From Gnetum montanum (lineage: Eukaryota > Streptophyta > Gnetopsida > Gnetales > Gnetaceae), in assembly GCA_015680685.1 (NCBI GenBank), contig MNCI01027277.1:66737-130736 (forward strand): a DNA stretch of 64,000 nt, read 5' to 3'. Below, piece by piece: positions 24,400 to 35,590 of the stretch. The position numbers and the translations under genes were made by a program. Below the pieces are notes generated by a model that saw only the letters and a list, made by a program, of their open reading frames with translations, ran no database searches and was not told where the DNA came from. Position 1 is the stretch's first letter, and the number at the start of each line of letters is the position of its first letter.

Positions 24400-26615
24400 G
24401 TTGATCTCTCATTGTTCAAAACCGAGGACCTAAGGGCTTGACTCAGCAATACAAGCAGTATAACTTTCCCTACACTAAGGTTTAGGCAAATTTTCCCTTA
24501 GATACACAAGAACTTGAGGACAAACGTAGCTTCAAGTTCACTTACTGTAACTAGAAGGAATTCATTCCCACTCCTAGCATTTCCATTCCTTTGACACAAA
24601 TGCATCAGTGGCTCTTAGATCAACTGGTAGAAATCACTAGGCTTAGGGAGTCATGAGATATGGCATCTCACCATGATGAGGTGTTCCAATATGGAAAAGA
24701 GGAACCAGATTCTTAATCTGAGGGTGGAGGTCAAACTAACCCTACCACCATTCCTCCCATCCCATCCTTTAGTACAAACCTACTCTCTACCATTGCTTCC
24801 TTTATGATCACATCTACATCTTCACAACCCACAGTTTCATTGGTAACGGGTACCCATCCCATGCCTTTGGTGTATCAACAACACACCTACTCCCCTATCT
24901 CATTCTTAGCTACTACTCCTTTGCAAACTATTCCCTAGTCCATCCATACATCATATCATGCACCTATCATGGCTACACTACCCTATGTTCACACTGTACC
25001 TACCTCGCAATTGCATGTAGTTTCTGCCTCTATCCCTATGTCTACACCTGTCCCACTACTAATGATGGGCCCAGGCCCATCCACATGGTGGACCCCATTT
25101 ACCTCTCTTCCTATTTCATAGCCATCGCAGATGTTCCACTATGCTTGTCGCCAAACATACCACGTCCCAAAAATGGTACAACCAAGCGTGGGACTATGGT
25201 CTATCCCACCGGCCACACAAATGGCCTACCCTGTAGAATAACTAGTGGCTGCTACTCCTACACCATCACCTACCAGGTGGTGGACAACACAAGCAATGCC
25301 TTTCATAAGGGTTGTCCCAATGGCACTGCCTATGGATCACATCACTACCTCTGCCACATCATAGATGGGAACTACCCCGACAGCTTCCCAACCATCTGCA
25401 TCATTCCCAAGTTTGGATCAAGCATTCTAGCTCATCTAGACCCTTACTGAGGAAATTAAACACCTCAAGACTATCGATTCTCATATGGTACAAGTCATGG
25501 ACTTTTATCAGGATGATCCCATCAGCCCAGTAGTCCCCACACTAACTTTACCCCCTAGGATGTCACTCCCCCATTTCAAAAAGTACAACAGGGAGGGTGA
25601 TCCCATTGCACATCTTGTTACATTTAGGTATGAGTCCCTTCTTCTACAAAAATGGTTTCATACAATGATCTACATCTTTGCTATGTCTTTGATAGGGAAA
25701 GCCCTTGACTAGTACCGTGTGCTTCCACACTCCTCCATCTCAATCCTAGAGGAGCTCCTAACCCAGTTTGTAATGCATTTCAAGTATAACTTGAGACCAG
25801 AAGTTACGCTAGATCAACTAATGAGCGTGAAGCAATATCCACTAGAACCGGTCCAGAAATTCATATAGCGGTGGAGCATTATCCTTAATGAGATCTGCGA
25901 GCCCATCGTGGAGGCCCATTTCCTGGCCATCTTTAAGGGTGCAGTGAATAACTTTATCAAGTCTAAACTATACTACCTCACTCCCCAGACTCTTAGTTAG
26001 GCTTTTTCCTAGACCAAGAGCATACAAGATGCGGCCAAGGCAAGCAAAGACGCAACCTACGTTGCATACAAGAACACCTTTATGAAGAAGGATAAGGACA
26101 AGGGTAAGGCTGCAACAGCCACAGTGGCCACTGTGGCAAATGAAGCCAAATCCAACAATAACAAGAACAACAAGAAAGCAGCCATAGCAACACCTAATCC
26201 CATGCCCAAACAAGGCAACGCAGCTCAACCCTCCACATCTGCATCCAAAGCATCTGCACCACCTAAGCCAAACTTTGAGCATAAAGACTGCTCTAAGTAT
26301 ACCCCACTACCTTTCAAGCCTTCAGAACTTCTGAAGAAATTACTAGTGGTGGCATATATCCAACACAAGTGGATGTTAGAGGAAGGGGTCAAAAAACATC
26401 AATGGTACTGGGAACTTCTTAGGAACCCCTCCTTGGCCTTTCTTAACGAGCCTTCAATTCCTAAGAATTTTAGGCTAGAGCAGTTCTGTGACTACCATCA
26501 ACAGTGTGGTCATAACATGAATTACTGCATGGCGTTAAAAGATAACATCCAAAGGATGATTGATCAAGGGAAACTAGTTTTAGATAAAAGCAACTTGGTA
26601 CATCCCGTAAATTAA
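24400..26615 (+). pseudogene. gag: Element C gag (Tat-like Ty3/gypsy), decayed
   Basis: The N-terminal part (from about 24400) includes QQYKQYNFPYTKV and EFIPTPSISIPLTQMHQWLLDQL, also seen in A. A Pro/Thr/Ser-rich stretch (24720-25440) follows, then the capsid-like core from MDFYQDDPISP (25497) with EGDPIAHLVTFRYESLLL and EAHFLAIFKGAVNNFIKSKL. A Lys/Asn-rich linker (26082-26200) precedes a zinc knuckle CDYHQQCGHNMNYC (about 26490). The last 177 codons (26082-26615) are open. About ten stops, mostly TAG/TAA at Gln or Trp positions, break the rest. It resembles element A's gag throughout. Confidence 0.85.
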
Positions 26616-28140
26616 TCTTTGCATGTTTACACGGATCCTCTTAAAGCCAACAATGCCAGATACATTATCAACACCATAGGTGTTGACAGTAACCCTAAAC
26701 TACCCTAACAGCCATTCGTGGTTCATGTGCCTTAGCATAACACACCAATACCACCAATGACTAAGCAAATTTGGTAGCAACCATTTGTCCTTAGAGTCCC
26801 TGCTCGAACATCCAACCCTACACCACCTGTTAGAAAAACCACACATCTGCTGCATGCACTAACACTATTAGTGTCATTCATCATTAGGGGACCAAGCCAT
26901 TCAACAGCCCCCACCCCACATAAGACAACATCTCAAGCTTCTCGTCCAAAAAAATAAGAAGATCGTTTGATAGGTGAGGTGTCAATGGAACGTACGACTC
27001 TGGGTACTGCCAAGCCTATGCCCTCATCCTTTGCATCTACATCCTTGTTGCCAAAAGATGACATTGCAACTCATGCATGGTCATCCCCACCTCACCCAAA
27101 AGGGCCTGATCCCATACCTAAAACTATCCCTCCTTGGGATATTCATCTCCTGGAACGAATGGAAGAGGATAAAAGCAGTAAACAAGGAGGTGTTCCTAAC
27201 TTGTTAAATGCTCTTACTTAGGCCAAGTAGGCTCTGAAGTAGAAGAACACAATGTTGAGCCTATATGACCTGATTATGACTTCTACGTCACATCGTGAAG
27301 CTTTTTTTCTCATGTTAACGGTAATTCTAGTTGATAAGAACATGCCAACAAAAGAAAAAGAAATTCACTTAGTTATGCTTCCTTGTGTGCCTATATAACC
27401 AAAGTTGTCGCAACTAACTTTTTGCGATGACTTCATTAGGGAAGACCCTGAAAAGGGTCAGGTAACTACAACACCTCTTTTCATCATAATTCGGGTCGAC
27501 CAACACAAGATCCAATGGGTACATGTTGATGATGGGGCTACTACAAATTTCATCCCATTCCCAATAGTGGATAAGCTAGGTTTGGTCAACCAAATCAGAC
27601 CCACGACAACGTCATGCTTAAAGTCATTCAATGGGGCATGGGTCGTGGTGAAAGGCACAGTCCACATTGACTTTGTGGTAGGGGACTAGTTCCCCACTAA
27701 TGCAATGTATATCGTGATGGAAGAGATGCCTAGGTTTAACCTAATCTTAGGGAGGTCATGGTTAGCACAACTTAAGGCCATCTCTTTGCCCAAATATCAG
27801 GAGATCCATCTACCCTATGTAGGCAAGGAGGTGGTAATCCACAGTGACAAGGTAGCAATGCAAGCAATCAATAACATAGATATGGAGTAGGGCTTGGAGG
27901 TCATAACCTCTGAGAGTGAGGCACCTATCTCCATAGATACTAACTTCTTAGCAAAAGAGCCGGTCCAACAGGCTGGCTTAGAAAATGAAAATGTGTGGAC
28001 TGAGTTGCTCTTCTAAATGAAGGATGACGATGTAGATAAATGCCTTGGCAAAGCATCTCAACCCTACACCTCACCAAACCCACCATGGGTCAGAAAGTAG
28101 TTATGTGTAGCATAGCAACCATACTACTTCCTGCCTAGTT
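26616..28140 (+). pseudogene. pro: Element C protease region, decayed
   Basis: An aspartic protease lies downstream of gag. The active-site block VHVDDGATTNFIPFPIVDKL (about 27520) is intact, as is FNLILGRSWLA (about 27735). The linker NTMLSLYDLIMTSTSHREAF (about 27249) matches A. Single TAG stops at about 27222, 27687 and 27888 interrupt the frame. The C-terminal tail (to about 28140) ends in PPWVRK followed by a stop, just before the GGCCT repeats. Confidence 0.8.
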
Positions 28141-28245
28141 AACACCCTTTGTACATTTACTACTTATTGGCTTTACATTCGTCCATCTATGCTAGGTACA
28201 CCAACTTACTTTTTTTAAGAAATGTTCACATATCTTCTATTTGTG

Positions 28246-28430
28246 CCATGGCCCGAAATGGCCTAAAACTTTCAATGGCCCAAAATGGCCTAAAAATATA
28301 TCACATGATGGCCCGAAATGGCCTAAAACTATATCGCATCATGGCCTGAAATCACCTAAAACTAGCGACTGCCTGAAACGGCCTAAAACAGCCCATGGCC
28401 TGAAATGGCCTACAACTAAAACAAAAAGAA
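28246..28430 (+). repeat. Degenerate tandem repeats after protease (C)
   Basis: Six to seven units of 22-30 bp are of the form ATGGCCCGAAATGGCCTAAAACT. The array is homologous to 6165-6445 in A and lies at the same boundary. Open frames across it (28149-28468) only reflect the repeat. Confidence 0.85.
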
Positions 28431-28575
28431 TAGAAACTGATTGCATAGATAACATACTTAATACATAAACTATGTAGCATCAATCTTTCCATAGTCTATC
28501 TTTCACTCAAAATTTCACTTAGACAATGTTTGCAATAGTTTTCCAAAAAAAATACAAAAAATCAAAAGCCCGCTA

Positions 28576-31500
28576 TCATACGTCATCTTCCCCTATGTCA
28601 TTTCCCTCAGCATCGCCTTCTTCTACATCATCATTCCTGCCCTCTAGAGGCCCTTCTTCTTCATCCAAAATCTACAATAAAAATGAAGTAATCAGCTAGA
28701 GTTATTCATAATAGATAGAAAAATGTAAATTGTTACATCGCAAAAAATAACTAACCCGAGATGGCCCTGCATCTATCTTGAGGGGTATGCAATCCAATTC
28801 AATCCCGAGGTAGTACCAAACTTCCTCCTCTGTGATATCTTCCTAGTGCCTATCACTTAGTCCAACGTTTTCTACAGCTTTCTCATTTTCGATGGCTTTT
28901 CATCTTGGTGATCCCTAAGAAAAGGAGGCGGTGGTGGTCTCACCTATGGAAAGATTCACTTCCCACTTAGGTGACCCACTGACCACCACTTGCCGCATAA
29001 ACTTGTTGTAGGCTTTAGAAGCACCAATAGTATCCAAGAATGCTTCATGGATAAACAACTTCATTAAAGCATCCCAATATTATTTACCATAGGTGGCATG
29101 TTCCAGTTTATACATGTGCTTATGATTCTTCTAGAACTACACCCACTCGTAAAATCTAGTGCTATAGTCCTTCCAGTCTTGATTCTTCTAAGCCAACTAG
29201 TCCATCTACATCCACTACTCAATTATCCCCTGGGTGGCCTTGTTGTTGCACCATACAACCATCCAATATCTTGCATAATCTATGATGGCTATGCACCAAT
29301 TACCATCATTCTTATCACGCGCTAAGACGAACTCATTCCTAGAACGAAGGTCTCCCACCTCGGTGGTTAGATTGGCTATCTCCCTCTCTTGCCTCTGGAC
29401 CCATTTCCACAGGTCTTCATTTATGTGCCTACACTCCCACAGGGAGCATGCCAAGTGCAACGCACATTTGCTATCCTTGTTGTATATGTCACGAGGCACC
29501 TCGATCACTTTAGGTGGGAATGTAGGCACGGTGTCCACCTTTACTACTCATTTTGGGTCCCACTTGAGACGAAAGACTATTATCATACATAAAAGTGCAT
29601 CATTCACAGTAGTGTAGCAAAGTTTGGCAACTCAATAAGTCTAGTGTAGCAAGCTAAAAGCCTAGTGTAGCCACTTTACTTACCCACTTTCAGATCAACC
29701 TATCTGAGATAGTTGATCATGTTGTCGACAACCCCCTGCATGAATGTAAGCTTGTTAGGGATCTCGGCCAATGATTCTAGCTAAATCAAGAGAGGTCCTG
29801 TAGTGTTAATTATGGTGTCTTCCATATAACTAAATGCATCAGTATTGACCAAGATGGACTACAATGAAGCTGATGAAAAACACAAATGATAGTGTAAAGG
29901 CTCCTACCCAACAAACCCTCAGGGGTGATAGCATAGGGATCACACATTGACATACTATTGAAAATATGGTCAAACTCATTAGCTTCTAATTGCAGATACC
30001 CTTCTTTCTTGCTTAAAATTATGGCAGCACCCTCCACGTTCATCTGTTCATCTAGTGCTAAATTGAATTCACCAAAAGGATCATTAGCAGAGGTCCCTTC
30101 CTGGTTGACAGGGGCTTCTTCTTTATTTGCTAGGGCCTTTCTTTTTAAGGCACCAGCATCCTCCTCATCAGTGGGGGAATCCTTCTCATCGATTGAAAAG
30201 TCCCCCTCATTGGTAGGGTCCTTTTCTTTGTCGATGAGGGCCCCTTCCTTTATGGCAATGGTTCCTTCTCTCTTGACCAGGGTCCTTCCCCCTATGGTTG
30301 GGGCCCTCGCATCTTTATTAGCTGCCCCCATTTTCGAGGCCAACATCTCCTGATCACCTTCTTTTTCTTCTTCTTCTTCATCTGGCAGAAAAGTAAGTTA
30401 TCATTAGGCTTAGCATGTTAAACTAAAATTAATGCTACACTATGCTATGCTCCCTAGTGTAGCATAGTGTAGCAAGCATTAACCAAGTTAGTGAAGAAAT
30501 AAAAAACTAAAATGACAAAAGCACTTACCAATGGGGGGCTGCACCTTGTGTAGCTTGAATCGCAATGCCCATCCCTCTTCTTCTTCATTATGGGGAGGCT
30601 CCTCAGCTAGATGAGACCTCTATCACCACAAATTGGTGGCCACCGTCTCTATGATAAGACATTTCCCCTATGATACACTATCGGTAGTAGCAGGGGATGC
30701 CCCTCTTATGTTGTCCTAAACACAGAAGTTGTGGACCACCCGATACTTAGTCATCATAGAAAATGACTCCTCAATTGCTTCTGGGGGATCTTGGGCTTGG
30801 ATGGTCTGGAAGACTTGGCAGATCCATGGTTTGGAAATCTGGTTAAGATCCTACATAACCCATACTCCATTCTCATGAAACACCAAGAATTCCATGAAAC
30901 ACCGTAAGCAAGATATGTAAAAAGCATGATGCACGTTGAAACATGAATCATGCTTCTTATGAAGCTTGATCATTTTGGCTTGAAGGCCTTTGCAGAGATG
31001 CCTAGCCCAATAGTAATGGGCCCCCTCTTCCATGACCTCCCTCATCACCCAGGCTTGCTTAATCCCAATGATTTTTCCTTGGGAAAGAAGTTGAGGGAAA
31101 GCACGAGCACAAAAGATGGGGTAGATGTCTTTGGCTACTCTCAGCTTCACTGTTGCCATAAGGATCGCCTTTTTTCCCTTTGCCACCCCTAGCCACTTCT
31201 CAATATCCTCGTGATGGTTTGCTTCTCTTTTGGTCTTTGCCCATATGAGAAGATCATCAAGGACACCGAAGAGGTCCATGAATAACTGGTCGTTGATTTC
31301 AAGGACCATTTGCACACCATGCACATGTGTGTCGAAGCAGTCTACCTTTTTATAAAATGAATTAGCTAGGGCCATCATCTTAGTGGAAAGGATGCTTGGG
31401 TTCATGGCCAGGAATAAATCCATGAGTCTAGTGTTTTGAACATGTTTGGTCAACAATTTCAAGGCCCTGCTGCAAAGCCAATGTTGAGTCTCATCTACCT

Positions 31501-33203
31501 CCCCATACTTGAAGTAGATGTTGGCTTCATGATGCCCAAAGGTGATCACTGTTACCTCCTCGGACTTCTTTGCTACTGTAACAATTTGCACATGAAGAAA
31601 AGAAAAAAATATATATATATAACTTAGATAAGCAGAAAATAGCATAAAAACAAGATCAACACTCAAACATGCAAGCAACTCACTTTTTAAGTTACCAGGT
31701 TTAAATGGTCATGGGAATGGCGGAAGATCCACCAATACATCTTTAACGGTAATTGGTTTAAAGGGTGCCCAATCCCTATCCAACAAATCCAACTCCTTGC
31801 CTCTATTGTAAAGTTGGGAATACCAGGTTGGGTAGGTTTTGTACTCACCACTACCTTGGCCTATCACACCCATGCGCATATTCTTAGCAGAAGAAAACTC
31901 CCATAGCGCCATCTATGCTAAGGCCAATGCATCAGTGTCATCATGAAGTCCATCCTTGTTGATAAAAAACCTGGTAACAAAAACATGTTATTAATATTTG
32001 CCTAGCATAGCAAGTATTGCATAGTGTAGCAAAATATGTTCACAAAACTCACCCACTGGCATAGTAAATGATTCTTGGTGGGTTTTGAAAACAAGTTCCA
32101 TTGTGACATGCAATAAATAAAGTATTGTACAGATGGTAGAAATTGTATTCGGGCATCTCCCAGATCCAAGCCAGATGCGTTAAATTTTTTGAGTGCTAAT
32201 TGGATCCTCCTCCATACCCACTCCTAATTGCTCCATCCATCAAAAATCTTAGAATACCCAGATTTTCCCTTGGCAATAGGGTTTTTGTCACTACAGCTAC
32301 TACCTCCTCCGACAAGTGTGACCAAACGATCACATTGAAGTGCTAGAGGAGAAATTATAGGAAGTCACATGCACCTTCCTGGAACCATATTTCTTGCTAT
32401 CCCACACTCACATTTGGTGGAGGAATGTTGGCCATCGGTTTGCTTAGGCAACATAAGATGCCTACAATTTCAAGGATAATTAAGATTGACCTTAGCACCA
32501 CCCTGCATAACACAAATGCATAGCATAGCAAAATTAGCAGTTAACAGGTAGCGTAGCATGATTCTCTCTCCATGCATGTAATGTAGCAAAAAACACAAAG
32601 GCGATAGTATAGTAGAATTAGCCTAGCATAGCAACGAAAAACTAAACACAAATCTTTTGACAAGAAAAAATTCAATGCACTGTGCTAATTTCAAAAAATA
32701 TTTTACCTGATAGAATGATTTGGATTATGCCATGAGAGACACGTGTTACGCTGTCAAATCACATGCATGGCCAAACCCTCCTAAGGGTTGCACAATATGC
32801 TATTCGCATGCTGAGTTGCTAAAATTGCCTAAACTTCTGTGGCAAGCCAGCCATAGCAATGGTGGTTTAGGCAACACTGCATGCAACCTTAGCACATCTT
32901 TTGTACACCGTCATAGTGAAATCAGCAACAATGATAGTGTAATGGCCAAAATAATTATAAAAATGATAATAGGAAATGCAAATTCCAAGATAAAAAATCA
33001 CAGAAACAAAAAAAAATAGAGAAATTAGAAGGATAACTACAGCATAGAAAAACAAAAATAAAGGATAATAGCATAGCAACTTAGTAGGTTGACAAAATTT
33101 CCTTCCACATCGCGACACGCGCCTATGAAAAATGCCCCAGGGTCTCCTTCACTTCATCTACCTTGGTGAGTACTAGGTGTTTGCGTTCTTTCCTGGGAAC
33201 CAT
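28576..33203 (-). pseudogene. Antisense eight-exon gene in element C (NIF/FCP1-like plus unknown domains)
   Basis: Read on the minus strand, exons are 33203-33085, 32502-32053, 31970-31696, 31575-30529, 30381-29908, 29869-29684, 29576-28756 and 28671-28576 (119, 450, 275, 1047, 474, 186, 821, 96 nt; 3468 nt, 1155 codons plus TGA). Six of seven donors are GT (GTGAGT, GTAACT, GTAAGT, GTAGGA, GTAAGT, GTTAGT); the first reads CTAAGT. All acceptors end AG, and every junction keeps phase. Exons 2-3 look NIF/FCP1-like. Exon 4 holds an unfamiliar domain (EVTVITFGHHEANIYFKYGE; GIKQAWVMREVMEEGAHYYW). Exon 5 is a charged, weakly repetitive linker. Exon 7 starts with a probable coiled coil (LWKWVQRQEREIANLTTEVG). 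Exon 8 is an acidic tail ending GEDDV. About 26 in-frame stops, nearly all TAG/TAA at Gln/Trp positions of A, make it a pseudogene. Intron 5 has shrunk to 38 bp. The function is unknown. Confidence 0.8.
31696..32502 (-). pseudogene. Exons 2-3 of antisense gene: NIF/FCP1-like HAD domain lacking catalytic Asp
   Basis: Order of blocks in C: SILIILEIVGILCCLS (place of the DxDGT/V nucleophile motif), EIWFQEGACDFL (where family members have a VRPG..EFL block), FNVIVWSHLSEEVVAVVTKT (motif II, Ser kept), WIWEMPEY, YNTLFIACHNGTCFQNPP (place of the DDS motif), and in exon 3 MALWEFSSAKNMRMGVIGQ, like the LxxLAxAxNVQ ending of plant family members. Element A gives IELVGVLC and YNTLFIACDMGT. In both copies Glu and Val replace the two motif I Asp residues, and Ala-Cys replaces the motif IV Asp pair. 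If the assignment is right, the domain was a pseudo-phosphatase before A and C diverged. The assignment rests on remembered family motifs. Confidence 0.55.
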
Positions 33204-33336
33204 CGTTTTGATCACTAATTCTTTCTTACTTGCTACGCTGAATTACCTTGCTCTTAGTTAGCACAATCGCTCTATGCTCTGAATGAAAGCTCTACAATGT
33301 TATGGTGAACATGACAAGTTTACCAAGGGTAAACCC

Positions 33337-33346
33337 CTATTTATAG
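33337..33346 (-). promoter_or_regulatory. TATA box of antisense gene (C)
   Basis: On the minus strand this is CTATAAATAGGGG, 134 bp upstream of the exon 1 ATG. The same sequence at almost the same distance occurs in A. It points away from the reverse transcriptase, so it would drive the antisense gene, not gag-pol. Confidence 0.65.
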
Positions 33347-33519
33347 GCAAAAATGATGAAACAAAACCTGCCATTTTCTCTTCCCGATTAGTGTGGGACG
33401 TCCCGTATAGCATAGCATTCTCCCATAGCATAGAGGCACTATTCACATTATGGCAAGTGGGCTTGATAGAAAACTTCGATCCACCCTAGACTAGCCATTT
33501 TCCTTTGCAATTATAGCAA

Positions 33520-33800
33520 GTTAGTAGTCTACAAAGACCTTAAACTAGCAACTCTAACAAGTTAGCAATCTGCAAAGACCTTAAACTAGCAGTCTTGACA
33601 AGCAACTTTAATCTTGTTAGCAGTCCGCAAAAACCTTAACCTAATGCTTCATAGTCTTGCTGAGTAGCTTGTTAGTGGTCCACAAAGACCTTAAACTAAC
33701 ACTTTTAATTTAACCTGTCAATGGTCTGCAAAGACCTTAAACTAGCAGCTTTACATTTTTGCACCAAGGCAGTCCACTATGACTTTAAACTAGCAAGTTA
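33520..33800 (+). repeat. Tandem repeats before RT (C)
   Basis: Five to six diverged units of 45-65 bp contain GGTCTGCAAAGACCTTAAACTAGCA. They are homologous to 11625-11775 in A and carry the same TTAAACTAGCA core as the arrays after integrase. Confidence 0.8.
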
Positions 33801-33938
33801 CAAATTCTGTATTATGCTTTGTGATTATTTCAATTGTTCATGTCTCATTACTGTTTTACAAATGTCTACTATGCACTATTGTTGCAAACAGGTATCCCTT
33901 GACTAGGCATTTATCTCATTTTGATAGGTTGAGCAAGA

Positions 33939-35590
33939 ATGGCAATGCACTATGATCTTTCTTCACCTCTATCTTTCATAGGTCCACATGGCAAGCTTGC
34001 AAGAAAATTGAACCCCAAGTCAATAGACTGGGGATCATCTATAGATAGCACTGTAACATCCTTGCAAACATTCCCAGACTAGCCTAAACATCTGGTCCAA
34101 GCCTTAGATTTAAAGACTAGGGATGTAACTAAGGACCCTCTCATTGAGATGCTTGTGACCACATCCAGGGGGCAAATAAAAACGTTAAAGCTTAGCTCCC
34201 TCCTAGATTCGCAGATGCACAATGGTGTAGCCAAGGTACTATAGAATAACATCGAAGTATTTGCATGGTCTTACAATGACATGCCAGGTTTGAACCCAAG
34301 GCTTATATAGCATAACATTGTCCTAGATCCACGGATGAAAGCAGTTAGGTAGAAGGCTCGAAAGATTAAACCAGATATTGCACTAGCTGTATGGGATGAA
34401 ATCACCAAGCTATATCAAGTTGGTTTCATCTGAGCATTTGATTACTTGGAGTGGGTGTTGAACATCGTGGTGGTCTCTAAGAAAATGGGAGGAATACGCA
34501 TCTATATAGACTTATCAGATCTTAACAAAGTGACAATCAAGGATGACTTTCCACTATCAAGTATTAATCAACTCATCAATACTATGGCATTCATGCTCTG
34601 TTATCTTTCATGGATGATTTCTCTAGCTACAACCAAATTTGCATGAACCTAGAGCATTAGTTAACAACAACCTTCACAACCCCATGGGGGACTTTCTATT
34701 ATACTATGATGCCCTTTGGGCTCAAAAATTCTGGAGCAACCTACCAGCAAACTATGACATACATCTTTAGCGACTACATCTTAGAAACGTTGAACGACTA
34801 TGTGGATGACATAGCGGTCAAATCTAAAGAGGCTGCTAATCATCCCAATTATCTAGGTGTAGTTCTCAAGCATTGCTAGATGCATGATTTATGTCTTAAC
34901 CCAAAAAAGTATGTCTTCAGGGTGAGAACCAAACACATGTTAGGGTTTGTAGTATCAGAGGCTGGCATACGAGTGGACCCTGATATAGTTAAGGCTATTT
35001 TTAGTCTAGTGCCTCCTACAAATATTAAAGAATTGCATGGGTTACAAGGTAGACTATAGTTCATCATAAGGTTATAGCGAAGTTGACTGACAAGTTACAT
35101 CCCATGCAACACTTACTTAAGAAAGGAGTTAACTTTGAATGGATAACATAATGCCAACAAGCCTTTGATGATCTGAAGAATGAGCTTTTACACCTCCCAA
35201 ATATCTACAAACCATAGAGGGATAAGCCTTTCTTCATCCACCTTGCCACCTCAGACACATCTATTATGGCACTGTTACGTCAGAAGCAGGATGATGGCTC
35301 TGAAATTCTAGTGTATTACCTAAGTCATGCATTGATAGCGTATGAGGCAAGATACAACGAGGTGGAGAGAAACTACCTTGCCCTAGTATTTGCGTTAAAG
35401 AAGTGGAGGCATTATCTGTTTCATAGTAAAGTTAACATCATTTGCAAGAGCAATGTACTCTGAGCTATCATGAATAATCTATATGAGAGTAGTAGGATAG
35501 CCCAGTGGAAAGCCATAACCATAGAATTCGATTTGCATTATGTGAGCCAATCATCGACAAAGGGTCAAGCTATAGTAACATAACTTATGA
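33939..35590 (+). pseudogene. pol: Element C reverse transcriptase and RNase H, decayed
   Basis: The frame opens at ATG 33939 (AMHYDLSSPLSFIGPHGKLA), after a conserved TAG/GTTG. RT blocks: GGIRIYIDLSDLNKVTIKDD (about 34479), a 1-nt deletion near 34590 inside the block that should read like A's LSFMDGFSGYNQI, TPWGTFYYTMMPFGLKN, and the catalytic YVDDIAVKSKEA (about 34798) with both Asp kept. RNase H (35220-35590) shows YYLSHALIAYEARYNEVERN and LKKWRHYLFHSK. Stops and frameshifts (about 34432, 34652, 34878, 35060-35130, 35461) inactivate it. Confidence 0.85.

Noticed and set aside
29958-30353. 131-codon plus-strand frame
   Set aside because: It is the mirror of acidic exon 5 on the minus strand, whose Glu-rich codons leave the opposite strand open.
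31696-32502. A functional host phosphatase gene on the minus strand
   Set aside because: The copy has stops, lacks catalytic residues, and is repeated at the same place in A, so it belongs to the element.
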